DNA from: Armigeres subalbatus
Taxonomy: Eukaryota; Arthropoda; Insecta; Diptera; Culicidae
Reading direction: 5' to 3'
DNA: 64,000 bases
Assembly (NCBI RefSeq): GCF_024139115.2
Contig: NC_085139.1
Coordinates: 136,455,121-136,519,120 of the forward strand
Position numbers and translations under genes: made by a program. The notes under the pieces were generated by a model, which was given only the letters and a program-made list of their open reading frames with translations, had not been told where the DNA came from and ran no database searches. Every line of letters begins with the position of its first letter. The stretch's first letter is position 1. Shown one piece after another: positions 12,912-23,820 of this stretch.

Positions 12912-14592
12912 TTGACTAAGGGCCACGTGCCACAGCCCGATATGTGTAAGGACAGAAACGGGAACCTTCTTACGAACGAGCGTGAGGTGATCCAAAGGTG
13001 GCGGCAGCACTACGAAGAGCACCTGAATGGCGATATGGCGGTCAACGGTGGCGGTATGGTAATGAACCTAGGGGCACGCGCGCAGGACATGCGACTTCCG
13101 GCTCCGAATCTCCAGGAAATCCAGGAGGAGATCGGCCGGCTGAAAAACAACAAAGCCCCTGGAGTTGACCAACTACCAGGAGAGCTGTTTAAACACGGTG
13201 GTGAAGCACTGGCTAGAGCGCTGCATTGGGTGATTACCAAGGTTTGGGAGGATGAGGTTCTGCCGCAGGAGTGGATGGAAGGTGTCGGGAAGGGCGATAA
13301 GCTGGATTGTAGCAACTACCGCGCAATCACATTGCTGAACGCCGCCTACAAGGTACTTTCCCAAATTTTATGCCGTCGACTAACACCAATTGCAAGAGAG
13401 TTCGTGGGGCAGTACCAGGCGGGATTTATGGGTGAACGCTCTACCACAGACCAGGTGTTCGCCATACGTCAGGTATTGCAGAAATGCCGCGAATACAACG
13501 TGCCCACACATCATCTATTCATCGACTTCAAAGCCGCATATGATACAATCGATCGGGACCAGCTATGTCAGCTAATGCACGAAAACGGATTTCCGGATAA
13601 ACTGATACGGTTGATCAAGGCGACGATGGATCGGGTGATGTGCGTAGTTCGAGTTTCAAGGGCATTCTCGAGTCCCTTCGAAACCCGTAGAGGGTTACGG
13701 CAAGGTGATGGTCTTTCGTGTCTGCTATTCAACATCGCTTTGGAGGGAGTAATACGAAGGGCAGGGATTGACACGAGTGGTACGATTTTCACGAAGTCCG
13801 TCCAGTTATTTGGTTTCGCCGACGACATTGATATCATGGCACGTAACTTTGAGAGGATGGAGGAAGCCTACATCAGACTGAAAAGCGAAGCTAAACGGAT
13901 TGGACTAGTCATCAACACGTCGAAGACGAAGTACATGATAGGAAGAGGCTCAATAGAGGTCAATGTGAGCCACCCACCACGAGTTTCTATCGGTGGTGAC
14001 GAAATCGAGGTGGTTGAAGAATTCGTGTACTTGGAGAGAAATTCGGAGACGCATAGTGGCTGGAAATCGTACGTACTTTGGACTCCGCAAGACGCTTCGA
14101 TCGAATAGAGTTCGCCGCCGTACCAAACTGACTATCTACAAAACGCTTATAAGACCGGTAGTTCTCTACGGACACGAGACCTGGACGATGCTCGTGGAGG
14201 ACCAACGCGCACTGGGAGTTTTCGAAAGGAAAGTGTTGCGTACCATCTATGGTGGGTTGCAGATGGCGGACGGTACGTGGAGGAGGCGAATGAACCACGA
14301 GCTGCATCAGCTGTTGGGAGAACCATCCATCGTTCACACCGCGAAAATCGGAAGACTGCGGTGGGCCGGGCACGTAGCCAGAATGTCGGACAGTAATCCG
14401 GTGAAAATGGTTCTCGACAACGATCCGACGGGAACAAGAAGGCGAAGTGCACAGCGGGCAAGGTGGATCGATCAGGTGGAGGACGACTTGCGGACCCTCC
14501 GCAGACTGCGTGGTTGGCGAAGTGCATCCATGAACCGAGCTGAATGGAGAAGTCTTTTATGTGCAGCACAGGCCACTCCGGCCTTAGTCTGA
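12912..14592 (+). pseudogene. RTE reverse transcriptase ORF, frameshifted
   Basis: Two overlapping frames (12912-14108 and 13993-14592) together cover the RT and C-terminal domain. Seen in order are NNKAPGVDQLPGELF (RT0/1), SNYRAITLLNAAYKVLS, QYQAGFMGERSTTDQVF, HLFIDFKAAYDTIDR, GLRQGDGLSCLLFN, the catalytic FADDIDIM, NTSKTKYM, and the C-terminal segments KLTIYKTLIRPVVLYGHETW and IGRLRWAGHVARM. Compared with copy 2, a 32-bp deletion after EFVYL (near 14034) causes the frameshift. A small in-frame loss removes the residues before GDKLDCSNYR. The enzyme would not be functional. Confidence 0.87.
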
Positions 14593-14608
14593 TGATAAAT
14601 AAATAAAT
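12912..14608 (+). mobile_element. RTE-clade (JAM1-like) LINE, 5'-truncated, copy 1
   Basis: A plus-strand non-LTR retrotransposon lacking the endonuclease half. It ends with the short RTE-type 3' tail TGATGATAAATAAATAAAT, which overlaps the stop codon region. The clade call rests on the RT wording (IDFKAAYDTIDR, GLRQGDGLSCLLFNIALEGV) and the very short 3' UTR ending in a simple repeat. A second copy at 60876-62120 is collinear. Confidence 0.88.
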
Positions 14609-14973
14609 CTTCAGCTACTGATCCGTCTTAAAAATGTGAGACGAAGGCAATACCAAAGAACTCGCGATCCCGCGTTGAAAGTTATTTGGCGAGATTTGCA
14701 AAATGAAATTTAAAATCGTTTCGCTATTCTGAGAAATACCAACTTTGAGAATAATGTCTCGGAGTTGGATCCCAGTTCGAAACCCTTTTGGAAATTAACG
14801 AAAATTCTTAAAAAACCTCAAAAGCCAATTCCAGCGCTTAAAGAGGGAAATAAAATTTTATTAACAAATGGCGAAAAGGCTCAAAAACTTGCTCAGCAGT
14901 TCGAGAGTGTCCATAATTTTAGTCTAGGTTTCACTAGTCCAATTGAGGATCAATTGGCATACTTTCCAGATAA
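14609..14973 (+). pseudogene. Jockey-clade (Juan-like) LINE ORF2, first fragment
   Basis: Starting right after the RTE tail, the plus strand encodes the region between endonuclease and RT of a Jockey-clade element: RLKNVRRRQYQRTRDPALK, then FWKLTKILKKPQKPIPAL and NGEKAQKLAQQFESVHNFSL. The 5' part of the element is missing. The frame stops where a 3.48-kb insertion begins; the element resumes at 18457. The wording strongly recalls the Juan family of Aedes and Culex, but that name is from memory of family style. Confidence 0.78.
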
Positions 14974-15002
14974 TGAGCATGAGCATGAGCATGAGCATGA
15001 GA
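14974..15002. repeat. (TGAGCA)n hexamer tail
   Basis: About four TGAGCA units next to the target-site duplicate. They are interpreted as the 3' simple-repeat tail of the minus-strand insertion. Confidence 0.8.
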
Positions 15003-16005
15003 TGATCGTACAATTCGTAGTTGCTACTCCGTGATTGACCAGAACTAGCGGAATTGCACAGGGAACCAACAGATGGGACTTGGGATTAGCTCTCCATCCT
15101 CAATGTGCAAGTTCCGAAAGCTCAACTTTGAATGGGTCAATAACGGCGCCGGCCACGTCCTTACGATCATCGAGGGAAGGGAAGGAATGTTGTTGTAACA
15201 ACCGTTGTTTTAGAGATCGACGAATCGTCTGCATCTCTACGGTTGTTACGGGAAGGAGTATTGTAAGTAGGGAGAGGAAGTGTCATTACTTAGATCAGGA
15301 TTCACCTTGGTAAGTGATGTAATCCAAGTAACTAGCATGTTAATGTTGACGCGGGAACAAAGTAAAGATCAGTTACGACGTATTTTGTTGTGTCATTGTT
15401 CACCCAACGTAAGGGCAGACAATCAATCGCTCCGGTAGAGCTATTGTTAATTTATATTTTAACTGTCCGCGATAATTAATAATCGTGATTGTTTCATATT
15501 CATCGAACGCGAGGAAAAATAATCAATATAAAATATAGTTTTTTTCTCGTACAGAAAAAAATAACAAATATGGTTATATCGTTTTGTACGTTGGTGCACC
15601 AGAAAGCTAAGAACTATTTACTGTATTGAAATGCAAATTGGTTTGTGATCATTCTTACATTATCTGTCCCGGAAAAATGTATGCTGGGTGTTTCTGTAAT
15701 TGTAATATTACGTGGTCCTACTCAGGAAATGACGTACCGCACATAAGAAAACATCACAATGCTATTTATTCATAGTTTATCGGCGACACGTGAAGTTTTG
15801 AGCAAATCAACCACTTTTTTGATTTGTTATAAATTATTCAGAATACATCAATTTACGAGAAAGATCAAACATTTTTCATTAAACTAATCTTCAATGAAAG
15901 CAACATGCGAAACAGCAGCAAATAGAATATCCATTACGTAGACGACCCTTGAAACTATAGCCTAATGATTGCTTCTATGCATTCCTTCACACCATAAGAC
16001 TAAAC

Positions 16006-16204
16006 TAGGGACACGGCAGGTATTTTCGTCTGTTCGTCATAGTCTCGAAAACCAATAAAAAAGACGCTTTTTTGTAAAACTCATACGTACCAAATCGTAA
16101 GCTCAGGAGAAACGTTCTGCTATAGTGGAGTTCTAGCAAATGTACGTTGCTTTCGTTGGTTTTAGCCCCTACGACGATGGACGGAAATACCTGCCGTGTC
16201 CCTA
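16006..16204. mobile_element. 199-bp MITE with TA-flanked TIRs
   Basis: Left end TAGGGACACGGCAGGTATTT and the inverted right end TAGGGACACGGCAGGTATTT are identical over 20 bp. Weaker pairing continues through CGTC and AAAACCAA. TA at each edge suggests Tc1/mariner-type mobilisation. There is no coding content. Confidence 0.88.
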
Positions 16205-17662
16205 TCTCGCATTTTGTTTTAAAAACTCAATGTCATCAAAATATTTCTATCATGCTGACTGCCATGGAAGATTATTAACTAATAATTTGTAAGTGCGTTG
16301 TTAATTTCCATTTGATGATTAAAACTCAAACTTTTATAAATCATTCAAAAAAATTTACTAATCAGACGAGTTAAAGAAGAGACAACTAAAATCGATAGAG
16401 AAGATATCGATTTAGAGAGAAAATTTTTCCAAAAAATAACAAATTAAGAACGAAAACAGTATTACTTATTGATGATTTAAATTCATGTTTTGGCGTTGAA
16501 CGTTCAAAGAGGAGATGAGAATGAAATAGCCTACCACTATATTACTGATGTCATCAATATAGATGAAATGTTGAATTTGTTACCTTTATGGGAACTCCCA
16601 GTTATGCCAACACTAACCAGTTTGATTAGTTCTTGAAAATGAGATCCTGATAAATCGTGTATACCGTAATCGTCGCCATTGATGTGGGCTTGCATTCATC
16701 TTGCAACATCAGATAATTCACTAATTTAGCTCCAATAAATTGGAGCGAGTGTTGAAATGTGAAGTCTTCTATTTTGTACATTTAATATTTTTTCCAACAT
16801 TTGGAACACAATTTTGTCGGAGGAAAAAAAAAGGCCTGCCATGCTTACTGAGATTCTCCAAACTATTTGCGTTGCGTAATTAAATGATTTTCTCAATTGG
16901 TATTGTATTGGGTGCTGTGTGATTTTTAAAAACGTTTCAAGCTATTTCCGGAGTGCTGGAAGTCCTGAAACTCCTTTAATCGCCGGCTTTTGGTATTCCG
17001 GAACATTCCGGCTTGGAATGATAATATGTAGTTGTATACAAAGTTCACGTCATTATATAATAAACGTATGAAGAATCTCTGGATTATCAGGAAAATTAAA
17101 TATGCATTATGAAGATAGTATGTAGAACAAAGATATAATGAATATGCTATAGCGTGACCGTTTAGAAAGCTTTTTTTTATTATTAGATATTACATTGAAC
17201 CACAATATGGTGACGATTCCTTCAGATATTGGGTTATTTCCTTAGGAAGAACAATATCAGTGTCTGTCACATCTGAATCAAGGCCAATTTAAGAAAATCG
17301 AAGCAAATGTTATCAGCTATTATTGTACTCTCATGCTGTGCGCCACTATTTTTGATATGCTGCATCTAGTTTTCAACTATGTACATTAATTTTAATTTCA
17401 ATAATGAGTATAACGTATGTGATGAACGTAATGTATACAATAAAAATAATCCATACAACATTCCCCCCCCCCCTTTTGTGCAATTGAAGGATTGTCAATC
17501 TGGTGCATTGACAATCTGATGAAGAATTGATTTTCGGTATATTCCAGTCTATTGCTAATAAAATGCAAATAAAATAATACTATATGATTATTATGTTCAA
17601 ATGAAAACAAGTTGGCCTCCTCATATATGAATTGAGAAAATTAATTAATATAAGAAATATAA

Positions 17663-17765
17663 TTGATCAGGTGGGGAACGATTTACGAACCCTCCATGGA
17701 CTACATTCTTTGCGATATGCAGCCATGAACCGAGCTAAATATAATCATAAAAATTATTTAAATAA
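17663..17765 (+). pseudogene. Short RTE LINE 3'-end fragment
   Basis: GATCAGGTGGGGAACGATTT, ACCCTCC and GCAGCCATGAACCGAGCTAAAT match, with scattered changes, the C-terminal coding end of the RTE copies (GATCAGGTGGAGGACGACTT...ATGAACCGAGCTGAATGG near 14470-14545). An AT-rich tail of TTATTTAAATAAG type follows. It is only about 100 bp and heavily diverged. Confidence 0.7.
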
Positions 17766-18456
17766 GCAAAAAATGGACAATTAGGAACAGTAGGTACGAA
17801 ATGTGCAAGAAAATGCACTAAATAAAAATAAATTCATTTTGTAAATGTTCACTGAATTGGTAAATATACTGCCTGATTGGCCTAGGTGAGTGTGAAATAA
17901 TTTGATGGACACAACAGTTCTTCACAGGAAGTTTCAGCCATCGCTCCATGGTTTGTGGAGGCGTGCAATGCGGCTCGATAACATGGATTCAAACTTCAAT
18001 ATTTTTATCAAGTGAAAACTAATAATGGTTTGAACCAAAAGGTACCGTTGCTTAAGTTTGCATTGGCAGACATAGTCCATTACTATTTGATACGAGCGCT
18101 ACATTATTTTGTTTAGATTTTGAATCTGAAAAATTGCTAATATCCCCTTCGTCATTCAACAACCACCTCAGATTCATACATTCTACAATAAAAGTAAAAT
18201 GGGCAGCCCTCACCGGATTGAATCTTTTAACTTCTTTTTCGACGTCGTCACTTCCACATGTTTGAAAAAAAAAACACTACCGATCAAAACACAACATTTA
18301 TCGTTTCTGAAACACACTACACCACCTAATTATTCGGGTGGCGTAGACTGAGCCACCATCAGCCAAAACTTTTGTAAAACGCGGACAAACAGCAATAAAA
18401 ATAATCAGCCACCGAATTTTGACGTCTGAACCCGCGCTCGGCACACTACGATCTCC

Positions 18457-19886
18457 TCAATTGGCATACTTTCCAGATAAATGAAAAAACACCAAAGCTG
18501 TTCCAATTTTGAAGCCGGACAAAAATCCAGCTGAGGCTTCTAGTTATCGCCCAATCAGTTTGCTTTCTTCAATAAGCAAACTGTTTGAAAAGATTATTTT
18601 AAATAGAATGATGGTTCATATTAATGACAATTCTATTTTTGCTGATGAGCAATTTGGTTTTCGTCATGGGCATTCAACCACCCATCAGTTATTAAGAGTA
18701 ACGAATTTAATTCAGCTCAACAAATCTGAAGGATATTCGACTGGAGTTGCTCTTCTTGATAGCATTGAAAGCATTTGACAGTGTTTGGCATGAAGGTTTG
18801 ATTATAAAATTGATGAATTTTAATTTTCCTCTATACATTACTAAAAAGATCCAAAATTATTTTTCAGATCGCTCACTGCAGGTAAACTATCAGAATTCTA
18901 AATCTGATAGATTACCTGTAAGAGCTGGTGTTCCCCAAGGCAGTATACTGGGGCCCATTTTGTATAACATTTTTACTTCTGACTTACCTGACTTACCACC
19001 AGGGTGTCAAAAATCTTTGTTTGCAGATGACACAGGTCTATCAGCCAAAGGGCGAAGCCTTCGTGTCATTTGTAGTAGATTGCAAAAAAGTTTGGATATT
19101 TTCTTCACTTACTTGCGAAAATGGAAAATTTCCCCGAATGCTTCCAAAATTCAGCTTATAATTTTCCCACATAAGCCGAGAGCTTCTTATTTGAAACCTT
19201 CTAGCAGACATATTGTCACTATGAATGGGGTTCCAATTAATTGGTCTAGCGAAGCCAAATATTTAGGACTTCTGCTAGATCAAAAATTCACTTTTAAAAA
19301 TCACATTGAAGGCCTTCAGCCAAATGTAACAAATATATTAAGTGTCTATATCCACTTATAAACAGAAAATCAAAACTTTGTCTTAAGAACAAACTTTTGA
19401 TTTACAAACAAATTTTTAGACCTGCCATGTTGTATGTTGTGCCAATATGGACTAGTTGCTGCAATACCAGAAAGAAGGCACTTCAGAGGATTCAAAATAA
19501 AATTTTGAAAATGATTCTGAAGTTGCCTCCATGGTATAGTAAAAAAGAAATTCATAGAATTTCTCATATTGAGACATTGCAACAAATGTCCAACAAAATA
19601 ATTTCCAAAACAAAAATCGTAGCAATCTTCTATTGCAACGATTAGCTCCTTGTACTCTTAGTATAAATTAGGTTAAGTTTAGTTTAAGTAGAAAACATTG
19701 TAATCCCACAATGTTTAAATTCAACCAGAGGAAAAATTCTAATTGCCAGAGGCAATGGAAATGTATTAAAAATAACTAAAAAGTAACATAGCAATTAAGG
19801 ATGATAGTGTTAAGAAAACACGAACTCCTAGTCTAAGAGATGAATGCATGTATTAGATAATTAGCCAATAAAATTAGTTGAAAAAA
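18457..19886 (+). pseudogene. Jockey-clade (Juan-like) LINE ORF2, RT domain, broken
   Basis: The element resumes after the insertion with RT motifs in order: SYRPISLLSSISKLFEKIIL, FADEQFGFRHGHSTTHQLL, KAFDSVWHEGL (after a frame change near 18770), GVPQGSILGPILYNIFTSDL, the catalytic LFADDTG, LRKWKISPNASKIQ, and KYLGLLLDQKFTFKNHIE. The C-terminal part (KQIFRPAMLYVVPIW) lies in a third frame at 19397-19645. A 3' UTR of about 240 bp ends in an A-rich stretch near 19886, directly against a minisatellite unit. At least two frameshifts make it inactive. Confidence 0.85.
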
Positions 19887-20010
19887 GGAAATGGTGGATT
19901 TGATCCGGTCTTAAGGCGCATGCGTGGATTGAAGCAATGGTGGATGTAATCCTTACTTTAAAAGTAGGCATGTGGCCGGAATAAGTCAATGATGGAAGCA
20001 ATTCTGCCGT
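19887..20010 (+). repeat. Resumption of the 51-bp minisatellite
   Basis: Two units with AATGGTGGATTTGATCCGG and GCAATGGTGGATGTAATCC match the array at 8570-9200. Everything from about 9200 to 19886, apart from the stray unit at 9785, therefore sits inside that array. Confidence 0.82.
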
Positions 20011-20154
20011 TTTGTTATTTCATTCTTCCGGAAAATGTCTAGCATCCTCATCAGTCTAAGATGCATCAGTCTAAATTTATCAGAAAACAGCCTCGACCTA
20101 CTTTATCTACGCTAAACATTACATGAAATATCCCTTTTGCTTTCACAGTTCAAA

Positions 20155-20245
20155 ATTATGCCAAATGACCCACTCTTTTCTTGCAGTTCTAAATTATGCC
20201 AAATGTCCGTTATGCCAAATGACCATTATGCCAAATGACCCAGGC
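20155..20245 (-). repeat. Right terminal array of CATTTGGCATAA motif
   Basis: Four TTATGCCAAATG copies (the reverse complement of the left-end motif) lie within 90 bp of the right target-site duplicate. The outermost inverted sequence GGGTCATTTGGCATAA aligns with GGGCCATTTGGCATAA at the left end. Confidence 0.88.
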
Positions 20246-20610
20246 CCTATTCAGGATAATCCTCTCCAGGAGTTTCCCGAGTGTGTCCAACAGACATAAA
20301 GGTCTGTACGAAGCCGGATTACCCGGAGGCTTTCCTGGCTTCGGAAGCTTCTGAATCTTCTACATTTCTGGGAAGTTGCCTTCGTCCAGGCACTTTTGCA
20401 GCACTGTTCTGAACAAATCCGGACATGCCACGAGCGCAGCTTTCAGCGCCACGTTCGGTATTCCATCCGGACCGGGGGCTTTCTTCGCCTGCAGGCGCTT
20501 CGTCGCTTCTGCAAGCTCCTCATTGGAAACTTGTTATCGACTCTATAAGCATCCCCCATGGGTTGGCGTCTGCTTCTCGACACAACTCCTTGTAGCAGTC
20601 TGACTTGCTA
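20246..20610 (-). pseudogene. R1-type LINE RT, N-terminal half
   Basis: The minus strand encodes the start of the RT domain: NEELAEATKRLQAKKAPGPD, GIPNVALKAALVACPDLFRT, VLQKCLDEGNFPEM, then PKPGKPPGNPASYRPLCLLD and TLGKLLERIILNR up to the insertion point. The next residues of the motif series lie at 4018 and below, across the 16.2-kb insertion. A stop after NFPEM and the truncation near 20600 show that the copy is dead and 5'-truncated. Confidence 0.85.
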
Positions 20611-20629
20611 ACTTTGATGGCAATGAGTA

Positions 20630-20755
20630 CTCATATGAAACGAGTAGGTATCGATACTTTTAATTCGATGTTTAGTGGTATCGATACTTTTATACGATAC
20701 TACTTTAAAGTAAAAGTATCGATACCTCAGTGGTATCGTTTCATCCCTACCCGTC
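20630..20755. mobile_element. Possible small MITE with TATCGATA-rich inverted repeats
   Basis: AAAAGTATCGATACC and its inverse occur three times, and outer phrases ATGAAACGA (near 20636) and TCGTTTCAT (near 20738) pair. The composition resembles the hAT-type MITE at 57674-58061. Termini and target duplication are not clear. Confidence 0.4.
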
Positions 20756-23020
20756 TGTCAGTTGCAGAGTTTTATTGGAAAGCTTTAGTTAGTGATTACA
20801 AGTACTGTAAACTGATTTAAAAACTTTCTGGTTGACTGACTATCACAACCGCATTATTCTCCACGAAAATTAGGCAAATTAACCTTATATCGGGTTATCG
20901 AGTACGAATATAAAACAAGATTATAACACAATTGTAATACCATCAGTTATTTATGACAACTGTTGATATAATTAAGTTATTGTAAATTGCTTGGACATTA
21001 TTTCCGAACAAAATTATAACAAAATGTGTGATGATTCAAGGTTTGTTAGGAAATTTAGTTATTTTATGAACATCTGGAACCATGTTTATAACAGCCTATG
21101 TTAAGAAAACTGTTGAACTCAATAACGCAAAAGGATATAAATTTGATATTATCTTCTTCTCGGGTTTGCAATGCCTGCTCAGAACCCATGGGTTCTTGAT
21201 CAAAATCTGCCAAATTCCGATTGGAGAAGTGTGTGGTCTTACCAAATAATGCTTGAATTTAAACCACAATAAAAGACATGAATGTTTCCATCAATACTTC
21301 GTATCTGCTTCATATCAAAATATTTTCAAAGATTGCTTACCCACACGGGATTGGAAATTAATTTGAAAACAAACGCTGTTGTTAGCAAATGGGTGTATAA
21401 ATAGTGACTGAATCTCTCACACACGTACACGGTCCCAACAGTGAAAGATGGTGGGCGCATCCCTTTGAAGAACGGTTCCCAAGCCTCGTACGGGAATCAA
21501 ACCCATACCCCGAGTCCAAGCGCTCATATGCGATACTTGGTTTGGTAGGTAGGTAGGTATCGAGAGTTACCGTAATGCCAGCGTGTTTGTGTACTCAGAC
21601 GTTGTAATTTATTCAATTGTAAATACACTCAGTGTTGGAAACGCATGGCTGACTCGCTGGCTGAAGCATTTGGTTTCCCTAGCGAATACATGCCCCGGGA
21701 ACTGCAGCAGGCATGAAGCAGCATGCAGCGTTTCTGCAGAAACCTGTAGGTCTTTACGATTTCTTCTAGACTGATCCAGATGTATGCCAGTTAAAAGTTA
21801 ATTAAATAACACGTACTCGTACTCAGAAACATACAACACGTGTCGCTGGGGATTGCCATTTTGTTTTAGATTTGCTCAACTTGATTGTATTTCTGTACTT
21901 CAAAATTCATATTAAAATATAAACTCCCGAAATATGCCTTTTATCGTGCTCTGCAGTGGTGTAACCCCTTAAGAAATATCGACGAGTTTTAGCCTGGATA
22001 TAATATTATCCAAACAGCATGGATCTAAAGACATGTGAGATAATCTGCTGTTTTGACCTAGTTCCGATATTACAACAATATTCAGCATTGAAAATCATTG
22101 CTCCCTAAAAGATTCCAAATTTCACATTTATGATGCAGTCTATTCTTCTGGGCTATGAGAACGTTGTCAGTTAGAGTTTGGAAATCCTAAAACCGTCTTC
22201 GTTTTACCGCAAGGATGTAGGTGGATATGCATTCACGATGGGAAGGATATTTGCGCTTTGTTAGATATACTTGTCTCATTTGCTTTCCTTCAGTGCAGTA
22301 CAGAGGCAGGAACGAGCAAAGGAAAACCACCTGATTGATGCAATGAAGTAAGCAAACATGGTTGTTTAATACGGTTAGCTTGTCTAATCATGGAATGTTG
22401 TAATGACATTGTTCTACACGTTCCAATAAAATATGTTCTATGAATGGTGGTCAAATACCAATAACACTTAGATTCGCTCTTGTCATTTGCATATAAGAAG
22501 CTTCCGCTTTTTGACATACAATTTAATACTATTAGATTTGAAAAGAATGTAATACTCGAAGTTTATCATTGTACTATCTGCATAGACACATAGATCGCTT
22601 CTCATAATTTTTCAATAAAATTTAGATTTTAGATCAGTTGCTTGTCTTTAAAGTAACTTGGTGCTTTTTGAATATGGTACCTTGCGTATTAAACATATCG
22701 AAAAAGCGAGCCTATATCATGGTTAGAGCCAACGAACTTCGAAGGAACCTCCCATACTGAAATTGACTCTTGACAGAGCCTCAGGAATCCCAATTAAGGG
22801 CCAGCCAAGCTGTGTCCCTACCAGGTTTTCCCACTTATTGTTGCCATCGAAGCGTGAAACAGTTACAGCAACATTCATGCTCTAGGAACTGTCGACGAAT
22901 CACCGACCCTTGTCGCTGTAGACCGAGCCCTGCGATAAAGCTCTGCAACAGCCCTCGAACGTGCGAAGAAAAAACGCGAAGGGCAGCAAAAATCATCCTT
23001 TTGCCAGCGACACTTCGCTC
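20756..23020. other. AT-rich sequence without recognised genes
   Basis: Both strands hold only short open frames with no domains. A GGTAGGTAGGTAGGTA run lies near 21543, and a tRNA-like T-arm at 21480-21555 is listed separately. From about 22740 the GC content rises. This could be intergenic or intronic host DNA or very old repeats. Confidence 0.4.
21478..21556 (-). tRNA. Weak tRNA-like fragment
   Basis: The minus strand contains GGGTTTGATTCCC, a B-box and T-arm-like sequence, preceded by GAGCGCTTGGACTCGGGG. No convincing A box or acceptor pairing is visible. It may be a tRNA pseudogene or SINE remnant. Confidence 0.2.
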
Positions 23021-23022
23021 AC

Positions 23023-23032
23023 GGTATAAATA
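23023..23032 (+). promoter_or_regulatory. Possible TATA box
   Basis: TATAAATAGT follows a GC-richer stretch and lies about 85 bp before the ATG at 23113. It is a plausible pol II core-promoter element, but no initiator or transcript evidence is visible. Confidence 0.2.
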
Positions 23033-23112
23033 GTGACCCGGCAGCAGCGGGGGAAATAGCAAAATAAGTGACGGTAATTAATTCCAACAAACTTGTCTCC
23101 CCTTATCTCTCG

Positions 23113-23337
23113 ATGGCAGACACGCAACAGCATGCGAATGGACTTGCCAAAGATGATGATGATGGCGCCGAAGACGGTATCCCATCCAACAAAAATGATG
23201 ACAAAACTGGGGATCAAAAGTTTTCGCTTTCCACGGTTGTTGGTGGTGGAGGATTTGGTGCGCCTCACCGAAGACCTTGCGATGGGAGTCACATTGTGGT
23301 AGATTTCACATGTTGTCATTCAGGCAAGACGCCTTAG
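23113..23337 (+). CDS. Unassigned short ORF downstream of a TATA-like motif
   Basis: An ATG at 23113 opens 74 codons starting MADTQQHANGLAKDDDDGAE and ending CCHSGKTP. The first third is acidic and polar, then there is a Gly run (VVGGGGFG). No family is recognised. The start context (T at -3, G at +4) is weak. The overlapping minus frame (22993-23319) is also open, so coding is unproven. The TATAAATA upstream and locally higher GC are the only supporting signs. Confidence 0.15.
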   Translation: MADTQQHANGLAKDDDDGAEDGIPSNKNDDKTGDQKFSLSTVVGGGGFGAPHRRPCDGSHIVVDFTCCHSGKTP

Positions 23338-23574
23338 CCGATGGTGTTGCTCGTCATTCGAACACCACGAGGACGCGATTTGTTTCTAGCAATAGTTGCG
23401 CGCATAAATTTGTCCAGATTTTCAGTGCATTCAGTGAAGCGAACATTCTACATGTTCGCTTCAGCCAGTTGTCCTCGTGTCAAAAATCACTTGCATAAAC
23501 GTGTTTTGCGTAACTCTACTAAACCGACATGTTGGATTTAATCACCGGAAGGAAGATTTTTTTGTGTATAACCT

Positions 23575-23701
23575 TTATTTGGGCCAGATTTGAAATGATT
23601 TCAGTTCTTCCCTTGTCATCAACTTCGCCAGTGATAAGAGAGCATCAGGAAGCTCAAACACCAATCTTCGGATTAAAATTGGGTACCTTTGGCAAGCAAA
23701 A
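23575..23701 (-). CDS. Candidate terminal exon of an unknown gene
   Basis: Read on the minus strand, TATTTTTATTTAG at 23702-23714 is a good splice acceptor. The following 127 bp stays open and encodes a peptide ending in LPDALLSLAKLMTREELKSF then QIWPK and a TAA stop. The stop overlaps AATAAA, a polyadenylation signal (23573-23578), which is tight for a 3' end but consistent with one. The peptide looks protein-like and does not match any family I recognise. The adjoining foldback element at 23821 begins about 120 bp upstream. An alternative is a fragment of a decayed transposon gene. Confidence 0.3.
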
Positions 23702-23820
23702 CTAAATAAAAATACAGAATAAGTTAACAAGTAATACATAAGGCTAAATACTCCAAACATATTAACAATTAGTTGGAGATTAAAAGCTGGACGAGTATAC
23801 AGAACGAAAGACATCAATCA

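Larger units (their letters stand above)
14974..18456 (-). mobile_element. 3.48-kb ORF-less LINE-like insertion with 24-bp TSD
   Basis: An identical 24-bp sequence (14950-14973 and 18457-18480) flanks this block, and removing the block joins the two Juan fragments. On the minus strand the right edge starts GGAGATCGTAGTGTGCCGAG followed by GC-moderate leader-like DNA. The left edge ends in a (TGCTCA)n tail. These are the polarity and tail expected of a LINE or LINE-mobilised element. No open frame of useful length is present. Nested inside are a 199-bp MITE (16006-16204) and an RTE 3'-end fragment (17663-17765). It may be an internally deleted or non-autonomous LINE, or a very decayed one. Confidence 0.72.

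Noticed and set aside
13010..14569. Several minus frames of 60-140 codons antisense to the RTE LINE
   Set aside because: They mirror the coding strand of the RT. The same antisense frames appear for copy 2 (60839-62004). No independent evidence.
22993..23319. Minus frame of 108 codons as a histone-like gene near a TATA box
   Set aside because: The basic stretch (RSSVRRTKSSTTNNRGKRK) suggested it, but no histone fold or conserved histone sequence is present.
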